Positions 1 through 11,392 are shown, counted from the stretch's first letter. The stretch: DNA of 64,000 nt from Brachynemurus nebulosus (GCA_035578155.1 JAPWDM010000015.1:9628709-9692708), one strand, 5' to 3'. The notes: a model not told the origin generated them from the sequence alone. Made by a program: numbers and translations.

Positions 1-780
1 ATGTATGCGCGTGCAAATTAACTGACCGAACAAACAAATTTAAACAAGTATTAAAAGCACATGTTTATTAACCAATTTTTTAAAGAATTTTCACAAATTT
101 TTTATGAATTTTAGATTTTACTCCGTGTATTTTAGCGTTTTAGCGTTGATTCTTTAGTTCCTGTTCCTCCCATGGGCCACCAAATGTTATATCTCTGTCC
201 AAATTAAGTATAACTTGAAGCGTTTATTACAAGTATATTGTTATATACCGTAATTCGACGTGTAAGCGGTTAGCGAAAATGATGTTATAAAAGTGAGTTC
301 GAAATATAAGAAAATGTCACGTTAGCTTTTATTTTAACGAGAAGAGTCTGCCAATATTCGGAGCGTTGAAGCACACTGAAGTTAAAGCGATGCACACTAT
401 ATTTTTTATAAATTTAGCGTTAGCACTACAATTTAGCGGTTAACAAATTATTAATTCACATTAAGGCGTTTTAACACAAAGCGAAAAGCGTTTACAAAAG
501 CACTTTAGCGGGTTGACATAAATGCATTTTTTTTAAACAATGAAGCGGTTTGACAGAAAGCGGTTTTACATAAAGCGGTTTTTACATAATAGTCTCAATA
601 CATTGTGTTCAATGATTAACTTCATATACACTACTACTACTGAACGCGTAGCGAGTGGAAAGGTTTTGGGTAGGGCGGTTATACTCGAAAATTCTAAAGA
701 ATATTTATGATGACATTAACACAGTGATGACATTTATGTATTGTCAACTGCATAAAAATATTAAAATGCACACATAATTA
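1..780 (-). other. Candidate LTR and leader of a minus-strand LTR retroelement
   Basis: No coding frame is convincing here. Read on the minus strand, a TAACA end near 185 is followed by TGGTGGCCCATGGGAGG, which could be the LTR end and a primer binding site. The right half (about 260-580) is rich in a repeated AGCGGTTT motif. I could not find the other LTR edge, and the left part runs out of the window, so this is only a candidate boundary. Confidence 0.3.
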
Positions 781-1776
781 ATGAAGTCCTTAACATGTCT
801 TTTACATAAAAATACAAACATTGATCGCTTTAAGTCTTAGTAAATTGTTGACTTAACATGAACTCTTTGAATCTATCATACCAACATCGTGGTACGCCTT
901 TTAAACCATACGTGGTACGCCTTTTTGTAATTTACAAATCTTGCCTTCAGGTACATTAAAGTTATTTGGTAAAGTGACATATATATCATCTTTAATTATT
1001 CCATTTAGGAATGCACTACACACATCTAAATGATATACGGGCCACTTATTTTGCGTACTAAGAGCAATCAACGATCTCACAGTAATCATCTTTACCACTG
1101 GTAAATAGACATCACAATAGTCTAAATCTTTTTACACAAAACCTCGAGCAATTAACCTTGCTTTAAACAACTCAGTTTTTCCATTCTTGTCTCTTAATTT
1201 TAAGCACCCACTTAGTGTCGACTACTACAGCTTTGTAATTTGGTTTTCTACCACTACCCAATTATTATTATCAGCTAAGGCATTCTTTTCGTTTTCCATT
1301 GCTTTAACCCACTTGGACTTCTGTCGAGATGATAACGCTTCTTCTAAACTTTCTGGTTCACTTTGATCCATCACAAGATAACAATAATAGTCTTCTTGTA
1401 ACCGCTTGGGTGGTTTCAAGTTCTTTTTTGGTCTACCTCACTCACGGTTTGGATTTTGATTGACTGTAACTGTATCAGAGGAATTTTCTACCAGATCTTG
1501 ATCTTCGAGCAAATTTAGATTTTCGTTGACTCATGATCTTCACCTAGGTCCTGGTTTTGGTCCAGATCTTGGTTTTCATCAGATTTTAATTTTCAACTAG
1601 GTTCCGATCTTCATCTAGAGCTGGGTACTCAACCAAATTATGATTTTCTGTTGGATCTTGCCCTAAATTTTCACGTTCATTTTCTGGAAATTCATTTGGA
1701 TCTTCTTGTTTTTGATAGTCTTCAATTTATGAAGCTCTGGTTTCTACTTCAACCTTAGACAAGATGCTGGGTTGGA
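781..1776 (-). pseudogene. Copia-type pol fragment: integrase tail and start of reverse transcriptase
   Basis: Minus-strand remnant of a Copia (Ty1/copia) polyprotein. The 1225-1419 frame carries the linker before the reverse transcriptase (SLEEAL, KWVKAMENE, NNNWVVV), and 901-1098 carries the first RT block (WPVYHLDVCSAFLNG). The YGLK...PRCW block follows at about 860-910, where a short duplication of GGCGTACCACG breaks the frame. Further stops are present, and RT coding can be followed to about 780. No YVDD active site is visible, so the RT is truncated. This piece continues the integrase remnant at 4447-5245; the two are separated by the piggyBac insertion. It cannot be functional. Confidence 0.85.
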
Positions 1777-1794
1777 ATATCCGTCTTAGTGTCA

Positions 1795-1814
1795 AGGCGC
1801 GCGATCGCGCGCCT
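1795..1814. repeat. Perfect 20-bp GC-rich palindrome just inside the piggyBac end
   Basis: AGGCGCGCGATCGCGCGCCT is its own reverse complement and is almost the only GC-rich stretch in this AT-rich area. It lies 14 bp inside the left inverted repeat, so it may be a subterminal transposase-binding site or a cruciform, but that is inference. Confidence 0.8.
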
Positions 1815-2009
1815 GTTTGTTTCTTCTAAAAGTGCCAGATGCGCGGTAGCGACTCTCGCGTCAGTGTGTTTTTGAATTACGCCAGCAGAAGTCGTGTGCG
1901 TCAAACGTGTAATTTGTTTTACACTTTATGTTAAACTGTATTCAAACTCTTGTAAATATAAAAAAATCTTATTTTTGGATAAATTTATTAGCAAAAAACT
2001 AACCTCAAA

Positions 2010-4206
2010 ATGTCGGATGTCGATGAGTGTTCAGTTGAGAATATGGATATTTGTAGTGATGAAACATGTGATAATGATTACGAAACTGATAGTGGAAGTG
2101 ATATATTAGTTCAAAAAAATGGCAGGTTGCGAGTTTTCAGTCAAACTAGTAGTGATGAAAGTGATTCTGAGAATTTACATGACCCGAATGATGAATCTGC
2201 GACCTTGAACCTTTTTACGCGTCAGTAGTTCCTTTTGGGGCATTCTGGAACCACCATCCCACCATCCGACTTTTTGAGTGACCTCGGCAGGAGGCAAAAC
2301 TACCGAGGCGGTTCTAGAAGCCTCCGGCGGTGGGTGGAGCAAAATTTGGTCTCCAACCTAACGATATCTAGTGAAATTTTTTCTAACCTAACAGAACCCA
2401 ATGGAACTTGATCTCACCTAACAGAACCCAACAAAATTTGGTTTAACCTAACAAAAATTTTTTAACCTAAGAATTCAAAAATTCCGTAACAGATGGCGCA
2501 GTCACCTTCGAGCCTGTAAATTCAGTACAAGATGTCGCTGCTAGTCTGGACAATAGCGATCCCTGTGTGTAAGTTTGAAAAATTGTCAATAGATGGCATC
2601 GAAAACTTTTTTTCGATAGATAAAAGATGGCGCGGTCACTCAAAAAGTCGGATGGTGGGATGGTGGTTCCAGAATGCCCCAAAAGTAACTACTCGCGTCT
2701 CTTACCAAATACAACTTTTGAAACACGATCTACTCAGCCATTTTTCGAATTGCCAGGACCTAAACATGCTCCACAAAGAAATGCATCACCTATTGAATAT
2801 TTCAATTTATTTTTTACCGTTTCTCTTTTTCAAAAAATGGTTACCGAGATTAATCGTTACGCTACCCAGTTCTTACAATCACATCCAAACTTGAAACCAA
2901 ATTCGCGTGTCAAATCTTGGAAACCCGTTACTCTTTTGGAAATGAAGGCATTTGTCTGTGTTTTACTTGAAATGGGTATAACGAAAAGGCCAACAATTTA
3001 TTCATATTGGTCGAAAAACTCTAGAGGTATACCCTGGTTTGGTAAAATGTTTCCTAGAAATAGGTTTCAACTGATACTGAAATTTTTCCATCTTGTCAAT
3101 AACGAAACTCTGTTCCCTCCAGGACACCTAAATTATGATCCATGCGCAAGATTTAATTTTATCATTGAGCACGCTAACAGAGTTTTCAAGCATTGTAACA
3201 CCCCCCATCAACAGTTGAGCATTGATGAATCACTTGTGGGCACCCACGCTCCATCTGTTATCAAGCAATATCTACCCAATAAAAAGCATCATCAATGGGG
3301 TATCAAATTTTGGATGCTTGGTGACAGCGTATCCAAATATTGTTTGGGAATGTTATGCTACCGCGGAGCCAGATCAAACGAAGACAAAGTAGAAGTAAAA
3401 AACAAAGGTCTAGGATTTGTTGTGGTTGAAAAGCTATTATCTTCGGGAAACTACTTATATAAAGGTTACCATCTCTTTACCGATAACTTTTATACTGGGA
3501 TTCACTTGGCAAAATCATTGATCCAAAGAGGAACGTATTTGACTGGAACAATTAGAAGGAATAGAAAGTTTGTACCAAAGGAAGCTAAAATGGCAACCGT
3601 TGGCGAGCCAAAATATTTTACAAATGATGAAATTCTTATGTGTTCATTCAGGGATAAGAAATCCAAAAAATTTCCTGTAATATTGATTTCCACTAACAGC
3701 AATGCAGAAAATGTTAAAATTAAGAAAAAAAAGGTACTTTTGAATGTGAAAAGACAAAACCATCTATGATTCCCTCCTACAACCAGTTTCTGGGTGGTGT
3801 GGATGAGTCAGACAAGATGCTTTATGCATATCTTGACGAAAGGAGGACATTGAAAATTTGGAAGAAAGTTGTGTTCAATGTTTTTTCTCGGATGGTTCTA
3901 AACTCATACATCATATATTTAGAGAATTCAGACAAACAGCTTACCAGATTACAATTTACATCCGAAATTATCAGTACATTAGAAGGCGAATGGTTCCGTG
4001 CAAAAAATATTTCAGAAATATTTCCGACAATACCAACACCTACACCTAACCTTGGCCTTAAAAAACTGCCAGGAAGAAAATTACGGCGATGCGTAGTATG
4101 CAGTAGTAAAGATCGCAGCGCAGTAAAGCGATCCAATTTGATTTGCTCGCGGTGTAAAAGGGGCCTTCATGGACTTTTTGTTGGAAAACATACATGTACT
4201 TTTTAA
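2010..4206 (+). pseudogene. piggyBac transposase, split by a MITE and one frameshift
   Basis: Cut-and-paste transposase (DDE_Tnp_1_7 family). The acidic N-terminus is at 2010-2224. The frame is interrupted by the MITE at 2225-2692 and resumes at about 2693 with the PIEYFNLFF entry to the catalytic core. The three catalytic aspartates are recognisable: SIDES near 3220, FTDNFY near 3480, and GVDESDK near 3797. The C-terminal cysteine-rich domain (CxxC ... CxxC ... H ... C) spans about 4089-4200. A one-base slip in the A-run near 3724-3735 shifts the frame, so the catalytic part is read as 2627-3769 followed by 3766-4206. The apparent start at 2627 lies inside the MITE and is not the natural start. 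Apart from these two lesions the gene is well preserved, so the copy looks fairly young. Confidence 0.9.
2225..2692. mobile_element. 468-bp MITE inside the piggyBac transposase gene
   Basis: Inverted terminal repeats of about 55 bp start GTAGTT and include TTTTGGGGCATTC at both ends. An imperfect 8-bp target duplication (ACGCGTCA at 2217, TCGCGTCT at 2693) flanks it. The interior has several CCTAAC/TAACCTAAC blocks and a GC-rich CCTCCGGCGGTGGG segment, and it codes for nothing. An 8-bp duplication would suit a hAT- or P-type helper; no helper could be identified. A second, inverted copy is at 26483-26665. Confidence 0.85.
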
Positions 4207-4446
4207 CTTTTTCATTTTTCAGTAAATAAATTGTTTGATTCTATAAAAAATTGTTTTATTTTTAGCAGATGTTTTCATAATGTAATCCAGCTAGAAAAAG
4301 ATGTTGAAACAATTTTGAAAATTGAAAGATTTTTACAAAAGTTACACATTATTTTCTCTTACTCTAAAATTTCTTAAAAAAGGGGTAATTATTCTTGGCA
4401 TTTTTTACATATACTGCAAAAAAATGTATGGCACTAAGACGGATAT

Positions 4447-5245
4447 AACTTCACGCTCCATAGAAAAACAATTTTTATCTGGCTAATAAATTTTATATCC
4501 TTTTGTTGTTTCACCATACCCTACCAATACACCCTTATCTGCTCTTGCTGTCTAATTTTAACCTGCGTTGCTTGGGAACATGAGTCCAAACTTCAACTTC
4601 AAAATCAGCGCATAACAGCTTAACATCGAAGTCCTTATTAAACCATAGTTTGAAAGGAGTTTTTTAGAGACTGAACTAGTACCTGATCTATTTAACACAA
4701 ACACTGCCATATTAACAGCTTCAGTCCAAAGATTTTTCTTAAAATTTTTAGCTTTTAGCATTGTTCTAGCAGCTTCCGTAACCGTGCGCATCTCCCTTTC
4801 TATTTTTCCATTCTGTGCTGGAGTATATCGATACGAAAAGTTTTGATACTTATACCTTGATTTTGATATAAAGAGATGTATACTTTCAATTTGGAGCTAA
4901 GCTGGCTTTTATCACTCAAAAAATATACAGTACGATAATGAGAAAAATCGTCTTTTAATAGTAGAAAATACCTCGAGCCTCCAATTGAGTTCTCTTCAAT
5001 AGGTCCACACAGAACTGCATGTATTATTTCACCAGGAAAACTTGATTGAACTAGAAGGATGAGGTTTCCTGCATTGCTTTCCTTCAATACACGCTGTATT
5101 GCAAAAAATTCAAATGTACACTAACAACAGAAACAATATCAAAAATACCACGACCTTTTAAAATAACTTGTGTGTCAAATTTCCATATAAGCCAATTTTG
5201 CCCATTGAATTTTGTTAACTCAGTCGTGTTTGTAGACGTCTCCAT
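4447..5245 (-). pseudogene. Copia-type gag start joined to integrase
   Basis: Minus-strand Copia remnant. An ATG at 5245 opens a Gag-like N-terminus (LTKFNGQNW, then LIWKF) to about 5100. The sequence then passes straight into the integrase catalytic region (4800-5087: GPIEENSIGGSRYFLLLKDD) and the integrase C-terminal part (4558-4791: AARTML, KNLWTEAVN, FVLNRSGTSS). The rest of gag, the protease and the start of integrase are missing, so an internal deletion has fused gag to integrase. A KGVLVGY motif follows near 4530, and the frame is then cut by the piggyBac element at 4446. Stops and frameshifts are frequent. Confidence 0.85.
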
Positions 5246-5659
5246 TTCTTTATTTTTAAAATGTTCCCGCGCGTTCTAACCACTATTCGTACTGACGCTA
5301 CCACGTTTTTAACCAAAAAACGAGTTTTTATTTCACTTTCAGCTTTATACTACAGCTTCAAAAACTTTTTGGAACCATAACCAGTTAAATTATGGATTAA
5401 GGGGTAAAATAATTTTAGTCTCTTAGAACTTTATTTCATTTTTTATTTATAAAGCAAAATAGTGACATTTATAGTCAGACATTTATAATGGAACTAGTTG
5501 ACAAAAAAAATGAATAAATGAATAAGTACGAAGCGGAATGCTCCAGAACCAACAAGAGAGATGGATGTTTAAGGCGCCATTTTTTGAAAATTTTTAATTG
5601 TACTTCAAACACCCTCTCTCAATGAAAAATTTTCCTTTATAAAGTAATTAACATTAATC
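5246..5659. other. No gene seen; possible 5' leader of the Copia remnant
   Basis: AT-rich with stops in all frames. On the minus strand GGTTATGG near 5385 resembles the internal-tRNA primer site used by some Copia elements, so the leader and LTR may start here, but no matching LTR copy was found. Confidence 0.35.
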
Positions 5660-5668
5660 ATGGAAGCG
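5660..5668 (+). other. Possible first coding exon (ATG GAA GCG) of the MADF-type gene
   Basis: A nine-base exon is followed exactly by a consensus donor GTGAGT. It would join in phase 0 to the exon starting at 12780. If correct, intron 1 contains the (TA)n tract and the whole BEL element. The evidence is only the start codon, the donor and the phase. Confidence 0.35.
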
Positions 5669-5706
5669 GTGAGTAAAAAAATTTATATACTTATTAATGA
5701 TAAAAC

Positions 5707-5710
<4 letters not shown>

Positions 5711-5789
<79 letters not shown>
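5711..5789. repeat. (TA)n microsatellite
   Basis: About 79 bp of uninterrupted TA dinucleotides. Confidence 0.98.
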
Positions 5790-5793
<4 letters not shown>

Positions 5794-5934
5794 AAAAAAG
5801 AAACATTTTGAGGTTGATTTATACTCGAATATACTGTTCAATTACTGAATTATTAAAAGTATGTTTAACTATTTCATTATATATATATATTTTATTTCTT
5901 TAATTTAAATTATGCTTTAAATAATAAAAATTTA

Positions 5935-6712
5935 TGTTGACGCGACTAGGTTTTTTGTGACAATTTGGTAAAACTAAATTCCTATTAAATTTTGTTGTAA
6001 ACTGTACTCACCGATTATTCCTCTTCCATTTTCTTAATTGTAGATAATTATCGGGTCAAGGAAAATATTTGGAAGGTAAGGAGTTATAGGTGGTGACCCT
6101 TATTGAATTTTATTTTATTCGTTCAGGTGAGTTTCGTGTAATTTTGTACTGATGCTAAATTTCACTATGATTTTGAAGGTAGTTAAACTAATTGCAAAAA
6201 AATGAACTAACGCGAAATTTCTAATGCGAAACAACACTAATTAACACTAATTTTAATTGTGAGTTTCTTTGTTGCGAAAAAAACTACTCTAATTGTAAGT
6301 AACTTTGTACAAACGAAAGACTAATTGCGAACTAGTTGCATCGATCGATTCTATCTAACTAACTATAGAACGCGAGCAAAAGTTTTCGAATTTAAACCCG
6401 AAAAAGGTTCGACAAACAAAAAAAAACTATTTAACCATTACGTAATGATTAAAAATAACAAAAAAATAACTTAAATTGGCGTTATAGAGAAGTGCCCGGC
6501 GAAGCCGGGACACCAGTCAAACGCGTGTCGAGGGATGGTTAGCCAATCGACAACTAAAACACCACACCACTAATCGTTCTATTTTTCAAAATAAACAAAA
6601 ATTCAAATAGCTCAGACAAATAAATAAACGGTTTACTATTTAAACAACACCATCTATTGAAATTGAAATATATTATTTTATGCATATGCAATCAACACAG
6701 GTGGCGCAGACA
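5935..6712 (-). repeat. BEL 3' LTR (left copy)
   Basis: A 778-bp LTR with TG...CA ends (TGTTGACGCG ... GGCGCAGACA as read on plus). It is almost identical to the right LTR except that it lacks a block of about 54 bp present at roughly 12000-12053; the loss is flanked by short AACT repeats. Confidence 0.95.
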
Positions 6713-7381
6713 TTCCCCGCCCCCTGAAGAATTATCTTCAGCAAAAGTGAGGAAACTAATATGGAAAATGAGAAATTCTAAAACTAACTATAAAATTTTG
6801 TATGTACGCAAAAACAGTATAAACACTTATTTAAAGAAAACCATACTACTAATTTGATTGAAAATTACTAGAGACAAAACAAAACAAAATAACCAAATTC
6901 AATAATATTGCTACTAAAACTAAATGAAAATATTTGCGATTTAAATTATTGAACAGGTAAAGGACACAATTTTACTAGCGGACGTGTATATGTTCCATTT
7001 TTTGTACGAACTGATGCTATTCTAATTTTCTATCAATTTTTATGGCAAAGTTAAACTAACTAAACTAACTAAAGGTGATCCAACCCATATTGATCTGTTA
7101 GCGCAAGAAGGAAATATACCTACTACTAATACTAGAACGATTAAAACCATATTTAATCGTTATTGCGAATCGACTATACTAAAACTATTAAAACGATTAA
7201 AATCACATTCAATCGTTATTGCGAGTGTTACCATTTTAATCCCTCGTCAAGATAAGCGGATTTTCTATAAGATATGTTATCCCAAGAGAGACTTTAATGG
7301 CAACGACTAAAACTATGAGCTATAAGCTCCTAAGGGTGAATCACGTTCGTGATTCGACTAAACTATAAGAAAATAATTTTG
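6713..7381. other. Non-coding BEL segment in the place of integrase
   Basis: Contains the purine tract next to the LTR, then AT-rich sequence with many stops and short repeats of a CGATTAAAA / AATCGTTATTGCGA phrase near 7135-7225. No H-H-C-C or DDE integrase motif was found on either strand. Confidence 0.75.
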
Positions 7382-10300
7382 CTAACAAATATGTGGGTTG
7401 AATGTTGGTTCGACTACTATAAGAGAAACGATTTTGGCTTTTTCCAAATCTTCAGCGTGAATTGTACTACGATTGACTAATAGTTTCAAAAATCTTAAAA
7501 TGTAAACCATACAATTGCGTAATTTAGAAAATGATGAGAATCTAGATATCAAAGCGTACAAAGGGTTAACTCTAGTTATGGTTGTTGCAAATGAAACATT
7601 TCTCTCTTCCTGTGATTTGAAGTTTGTATCTACTAAATTATTACTAATCGGCCATTGACCTTCATTTAATTTTAGCCAAGTTGGCCCTACTAACCAAGTT
7701 GAATTTTGAATAAAGTCTGCTGGTGTCAGACCTCGCGATGCGCAATCGGCTGGATTTTCTATTCCACTAATATGAAAAAATCTATCTTTTGAAACTAAAC
7801 TTTGAATTTTTGTTACCCTATTCGCTACATAAGTTTGCCATCGATGTGGTGATGATTTAATCCAATCTAAAACTACAGATGAGTCCGTAAATGCGTAAAC
7901 ATTGTGAATTTCTATACGTTTTTGAAAATTTTCTAACAGTGAATGAAGAAGTTGTGCTAATAAGAGTGCGGCGCATAATTCCAAGCGAGGAATACTAACT
8001 ATTTTTAAAGGCGCAACCCTAGATTTCGCACAAGCTAAAACTATACTATAATTTTCATCACTATTAGTAGTGCGTAAATAGATAACCGACGCATATGCTC
8101 GTTGGGAAGCATCTGCAAAACCAACTAAAATATTTTTTGTGCTTCTAGTTACTAACATATGACGAGGTACACTAAAATTTGTAAGTAACGGTAATTCTAA
8201 AATAAATTTTTTCCAACTATTAACTATTTTTTGTGATGGAGTATCATCCCAATCAATATTATTTTTCCATAATTCTTGAATGAGTAATTTAGCGTATAGG
8301 ATAACAGGGGCGGCTAAACCAAGGGGGTCAAAAAATCTAGCTATTGTCGAGAGAATGTTTCTTTTAGTGCATTCTTTTGGCGAAATTTCTATTTTAAATT
8401 CTAAATTGTCACTTTGTTTATTCCAAATCAGACCTAATATTTTCAAAGTTCCAGTTTTAAATTGCATTGGTTGAATTAATCGAAGTTTTTCTGGAATGGT
8501 GTCTATTAAAGTTTCCGAATTAGTAGACCATTTTCCGAGTTCAAACCCACCAGCATTAAAAAGACCAGTTAATTCTCTAAATAATACTATTGATTCTTCC
8601 TCTGAAGGAACACTAGTTACTATATCATCCATGTAGGTTATATCGTTAATCATTCTAGAAGCTTTCGGAAATTTCGTTGCTTCATCAGTAGCTAATTGTC
8701 GAATAACTCTAATGGCCTGGTATGGCGAAGATTTTAATCCAAAACTTACGCGATTCATCTGATATGTTTGTAAGGGTTCTTCTGGAGAGAATCTCCATAA
8801 AAATTTTTGAAAGCGTCTATCTTCATCACTAACTAAAATTTGTAAATACATTTGTTTGACATCTGCGCTCATCCCTATTTTAAATAATCTAAAATTTAAT
8901 AAAAGATCTACAATGTTTGTTTGTAATTTTGGACCACAGTGTAAAATGTCATTTAAGCTATAAGAACTAGTTGTTTTACAACTAGCATCCAAAACACATC
9001 GGAGCGGTGTTGAAGAACTATCCAATTTGTAAACACCGTGGTGTGGGATGTAATAACACGACAGGTCACAACGATCATTTTCTATTAATGATGCGTATTG
9101 ATTTGAAATATAGTCTTTAATTATTTGATGATAAGCTAATTTAAATTCAGGTGATGAAGCGAATTTTTTCTCTAAAGATAAGAATCTACGTTGTGCAATT
9201 TGATAAGAATCGCCTAAATTGCCAGGATCTTTTCTAAAAGGTAACGATACAACATATCTGCCAGAGATATCTCTACAATGCGTTGCTAAAAAATGCTGTT
9301 CACACTCCATATCTTCTGAACTGATAATGGAGGGAATTGTAATTTCTTCGATTTCCCAAAATTTTTGCACTAATGTTTCTAGCGATGGTTCTAAAGTTAA
9401 ACAGAAATTCTGAGATACTGGGGGTGAGTTTGAACTAGGAACACTACCCATAATTACGAATCCTAAACGTGTATCTATTGCTACTATATTGCCCATGGTA
9501 CTAGAAATGTGTTGTCTATTTATTAAGAAAGGCCAAATTTCACTACCCAGAATACCTTCAATTTCACTGGCGATATAAAATGTTTCATCAGCTAAATTCA
9601 AATTTTGAAATTCTTGGAACAAATTAGAATTTAAAGTTATATTTGGAAGTTGATCCGTAATTCTATCAACTATGAGAACATTTAAACTAAAGGCGAAATT
9701 CGGATCAAAACGCGAGCGAACCACTATTTCGGTTGATCCTAAAACGGGACTACTACTAGCACCTATTCCTCGAATTGTCATATTCAATTTTTTTATAGGT
9801 AAATTCAAACGTTTTACACATTTTAACGTCAAAAAGCTTGATTGGCTTCCGGAATCTAAGAGAAATCGTACCCGTTGAGAAATTTTCTTATTATTATCTA
9901 CTAATCCTATGGCCGTTGAAAGTAAAACTACTCGATTACTATTATTTTGTAAACTATTGTGGTTTAAAGAACAAAAACTTTGTTCATGTTGGGTAGGTGT
10001 ACTATTTACTATGCCGGCTACTGTACTACTAATACCTTGTTTGGTATGGTCAATTGAACTGGAATTGGTCAACGTACTATCATTTTTAACTATTGTAGCT
10101 CTACCATTATTTGATTTTGTATTTCTATTTTCACTTCCCAAAAAATGCAAAAGTGTATGATGACGTCTATTGCAAGTTCTACAATTAAATTTAGAGTTAC
10201 AACTAAGTACTTTATGTTGATTACCGAGACAATTTAAACACAAATTCTTTTCACGCACAAACTTGTGTCTATGTTGAGGTGTTAATTTTAAAAATTTTGA

Positions 10301-11392
10301 ACATTGTGTCAAAAAATGCGAATTACTATTACAGCCTAGACATTGTTTTAACTGTCCGTTAACTACAAATGATTGGGTTGATGTTTTACTAACCGAATGT
10401 AAATTTCTATAACTATTACTAGTAGTTGGGTGAACGTGTAATAATATTTTGGTTTGTTTTTTAACAAATTCTATCAGCTGATCGTAACGAGGTATATCTG
10501 ATTTATTCATAGAAAGTTCAAAGGCACGTTTTGTTTGTGCATCTAATTTATTTAATGCTAAAAAACACAAAATAAATTCCGATAAATCATCAAGATTTAA
10601 ATTTTTTAAAGCATTCACGGCACTATCAAATACATCCAAAAATGTATTTAAACCTGCTGCGGATTCTTGTTGAAGCGATTTGAAATTCATAATTTGATTT
10701 AAATATACATTTGCTAATAGACGTTTGTCATCATATTTCTCTATTAATAAATTCCAAAGTATGGGGTAATTTTCTGCGGTTGCTGCAATTCCAGTACAAA
10801 TTGATCTAGCTTTACCAGTCAGTTTACTAATCAAATAACTAATCTTATCTGAATTGGTTAAATTTGCATTATCATGTATTAAACTTTTGAAATTTTGATA
10901 AAATACCGGCCAGTCCCGAATTTCTCCTGAAAAACTAATTAAATCCAGCTTTGGTAATCTAACTTTACTAAATTGTTGCGATTCTACTATATTTTGGGAT
11001 TGCGTACCAACCGAAGATGACTCACAAGTATTTAAATTTGAAAAGGCATATTCAATATGGCCACTTAAATCCTCTATGGTATCTAATAATTGAAAATTCG
11101 GAACGTATGTTTCCGGTTCAAGTTCTAAACTAATTCTATTTATTTCATCTATTATTTCACAAAGAAGACGTTTTGTTTCCGCTAAAGATTTGTACTTAGT
11201 CAAGAAATTTTTCAAATGAGTTTTGTTTGATAAATCGAATTTACTAAAATCATGTAATTGTTGAATACGACGATAATATGTATCGCGTTTACTCGTTAGT
11301 AATTTTAATTGTTGTTTCAATCTATCTGCCATTTTACTAATTTGAAATCTAAAAATTGAAATACTAAATCCAACGAAATGAAAAAACTTCAA
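7382..11392 (-). CDS. BEL/Pao gag-pol polyprotein (Gag, protease, RT, RNase H)
   Basis: A single 1336-codon frame. The natural start is probably the second Met (MADRLKQQL, about 11332), a common BEL Gag opening. Domains in order: coiled N-terminus and Gag core (about residues 20-320); cysteine/histidine knuckles at about 350-417 (CLGC...H...C, CLNC...H...C, CRTC...H); aspartic protease with LLDSGSQSSF at about 510; reverse transcriptase from about 760 with SADVKQMYLQ and the active site YMDDI near 917; RNase H with GFADASQRAYA near 1090 and TDSSVVLDWI after it. The frame ends soon after RNase H (PHIC) without the integrase that BEL polyproteins normally carry, where 1700 or more residues are usual. 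There are no stops or frameshifts, so the protein could still be made. Confidence 0.93.
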   Translation of the reverse strand: MKFFHFVGFSISIFRFQISKMADRLKQQLKLLTSKRDTYYRRIQQLHDFSKFDLSNKTHLKNFLTKYKSLAETKRLLCEIIDEINRISLELEPETYVPNFQLLDTIEDLSGHIEYAFSNLNTCESSSVGTQSQNIVESQQFSKVRLPKLDLISFSGEIRDWPVFYQNFKSLIHDNANLTNSDKISYLISKLTGKARSICTGIAATAENYPILWNLLIEKYDDKRLLANVYLNQIMNFKSLQQESAAGLNTFLDVFDSAVNALKNLNLDDLSEFILCFLALNKLDAQTKRAFELSMNKSDIPRYDQLIEFVKKQTKILLHVHPTTSNSYRNLHSVSKTSTQSFVVNGQLKQCLGCNSNSHFLTQCSKFLKLTPQHRHKFVREKNLCLNCLGNQHKVLSCNSKFNCRTCNRRHHTLLHFLGSENRNTKSNNGRATIVKNDSTLTNSSSIDHTKQGISSTVAGIVNSTPTQHEQSFCSLNHNSLQNNSNRVVLLSTAIGLVDNNKKISQRVRFLLDSGSQSSFLTLKCVKRLNLPIKKLNMTIRGIGASSSPVLGSTEIVVRSRFDPNFAFSLNVLIVDRITDQLPNITLNSNLFQEFQNLNLADETFYIASEIEGILGSEIWPFLINRQHISSTMGNIVAIDTRLGFVIMGSVPSSNSPPVSQNFCLTLEPSLETLVQKFWEIEEITIPSIISSEDMECEQHFLATHCRDISGRYVVSLPFRKDPGNLGDSYQIAQRRFLSLEKKFASSPEFKLAYHQIIKDYISNQYASLIENDRCDLSCYYIPHHGVYKLDSSSTPLRCVLDASCKTTSSYSLNDILHCGPKLQTNIVDLLLNFRLFKIGMSADVKQMYLQILVSDEDRRFQKFLWRFSPEEPLQTYQMNRVSFGLKSSPYQAIRVIRQLATDEATKFPKASRMINDITYMDDIVTSVPSEEESIVLFRELTGLFNAGGFELGKWSTNSETLIDTIPEKLRLIQPMQFKTGTLKILGLIWNKQSDNLEFKIEISPKECTKRNILSTIARFFDPLGLAAPVILYAKLLIQELWKNNIDWDDTPSQKIVNSWKKFILELPLLTNFSVPRHMLVTRSTKNILVGFADASQRAYASVIYLRTTNSDENYSIVLACAKSRVAPLKIVSIPRLELCAALLLAQLLHSLLENFQKRIEIHNVYAFTDSSVVLDWIKSSPHRWQTYVANRVTKIQSLVSKDRFFHISGIENPADCASRGLTPADFIQNSTWLVGPTWLKLNEGQWPISNNLVDTNFKSQEERNVSFATTITRVNPLYALISRFSSFSKLRNCMVYILRFLKLLVNRSTIHAEDLEKAKIVSLIVVEPTFNPHIC

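Larger units (their letters stand above)
1781..4442 (+). mobile_element. piggyBac-like DNA transposon with both ends
   Basis: A 2.66-kb element bounded by inverted repeats CCGTCTTAGTGYCA at 1781 and 4442, directly flanked by ATAT (1777-1780 and 4443-4446). Removing the element and one ATAT joins the two Copia pieces in a plausible reading frame, which supports these as the real ends. piggyBac families normally duplicate TTAA, so ATAT is unusual, or the site has mutated. Inside lie a GC-rich palindrome, a transposase gene with a MITE in it, and an A-rich 3' end with AATAAA near 4223. The length fits the 2.4-2.7 kb usual for the superfamily once the 468-bp MITE is allowed for. Confidence 0.85.

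Noticed and set aside
2532..2894. Open frame over the MITE and transposase start
   Set aside because: It crosses the MITE border and lies out of frame with the transposase motifs; a shadow frame.
5660..5848. 62-codon frame with a poly Ile-Tyr run
   Set aside because: The run is the translation of (TA)n; only the first nine bases are considered as a possible exon.
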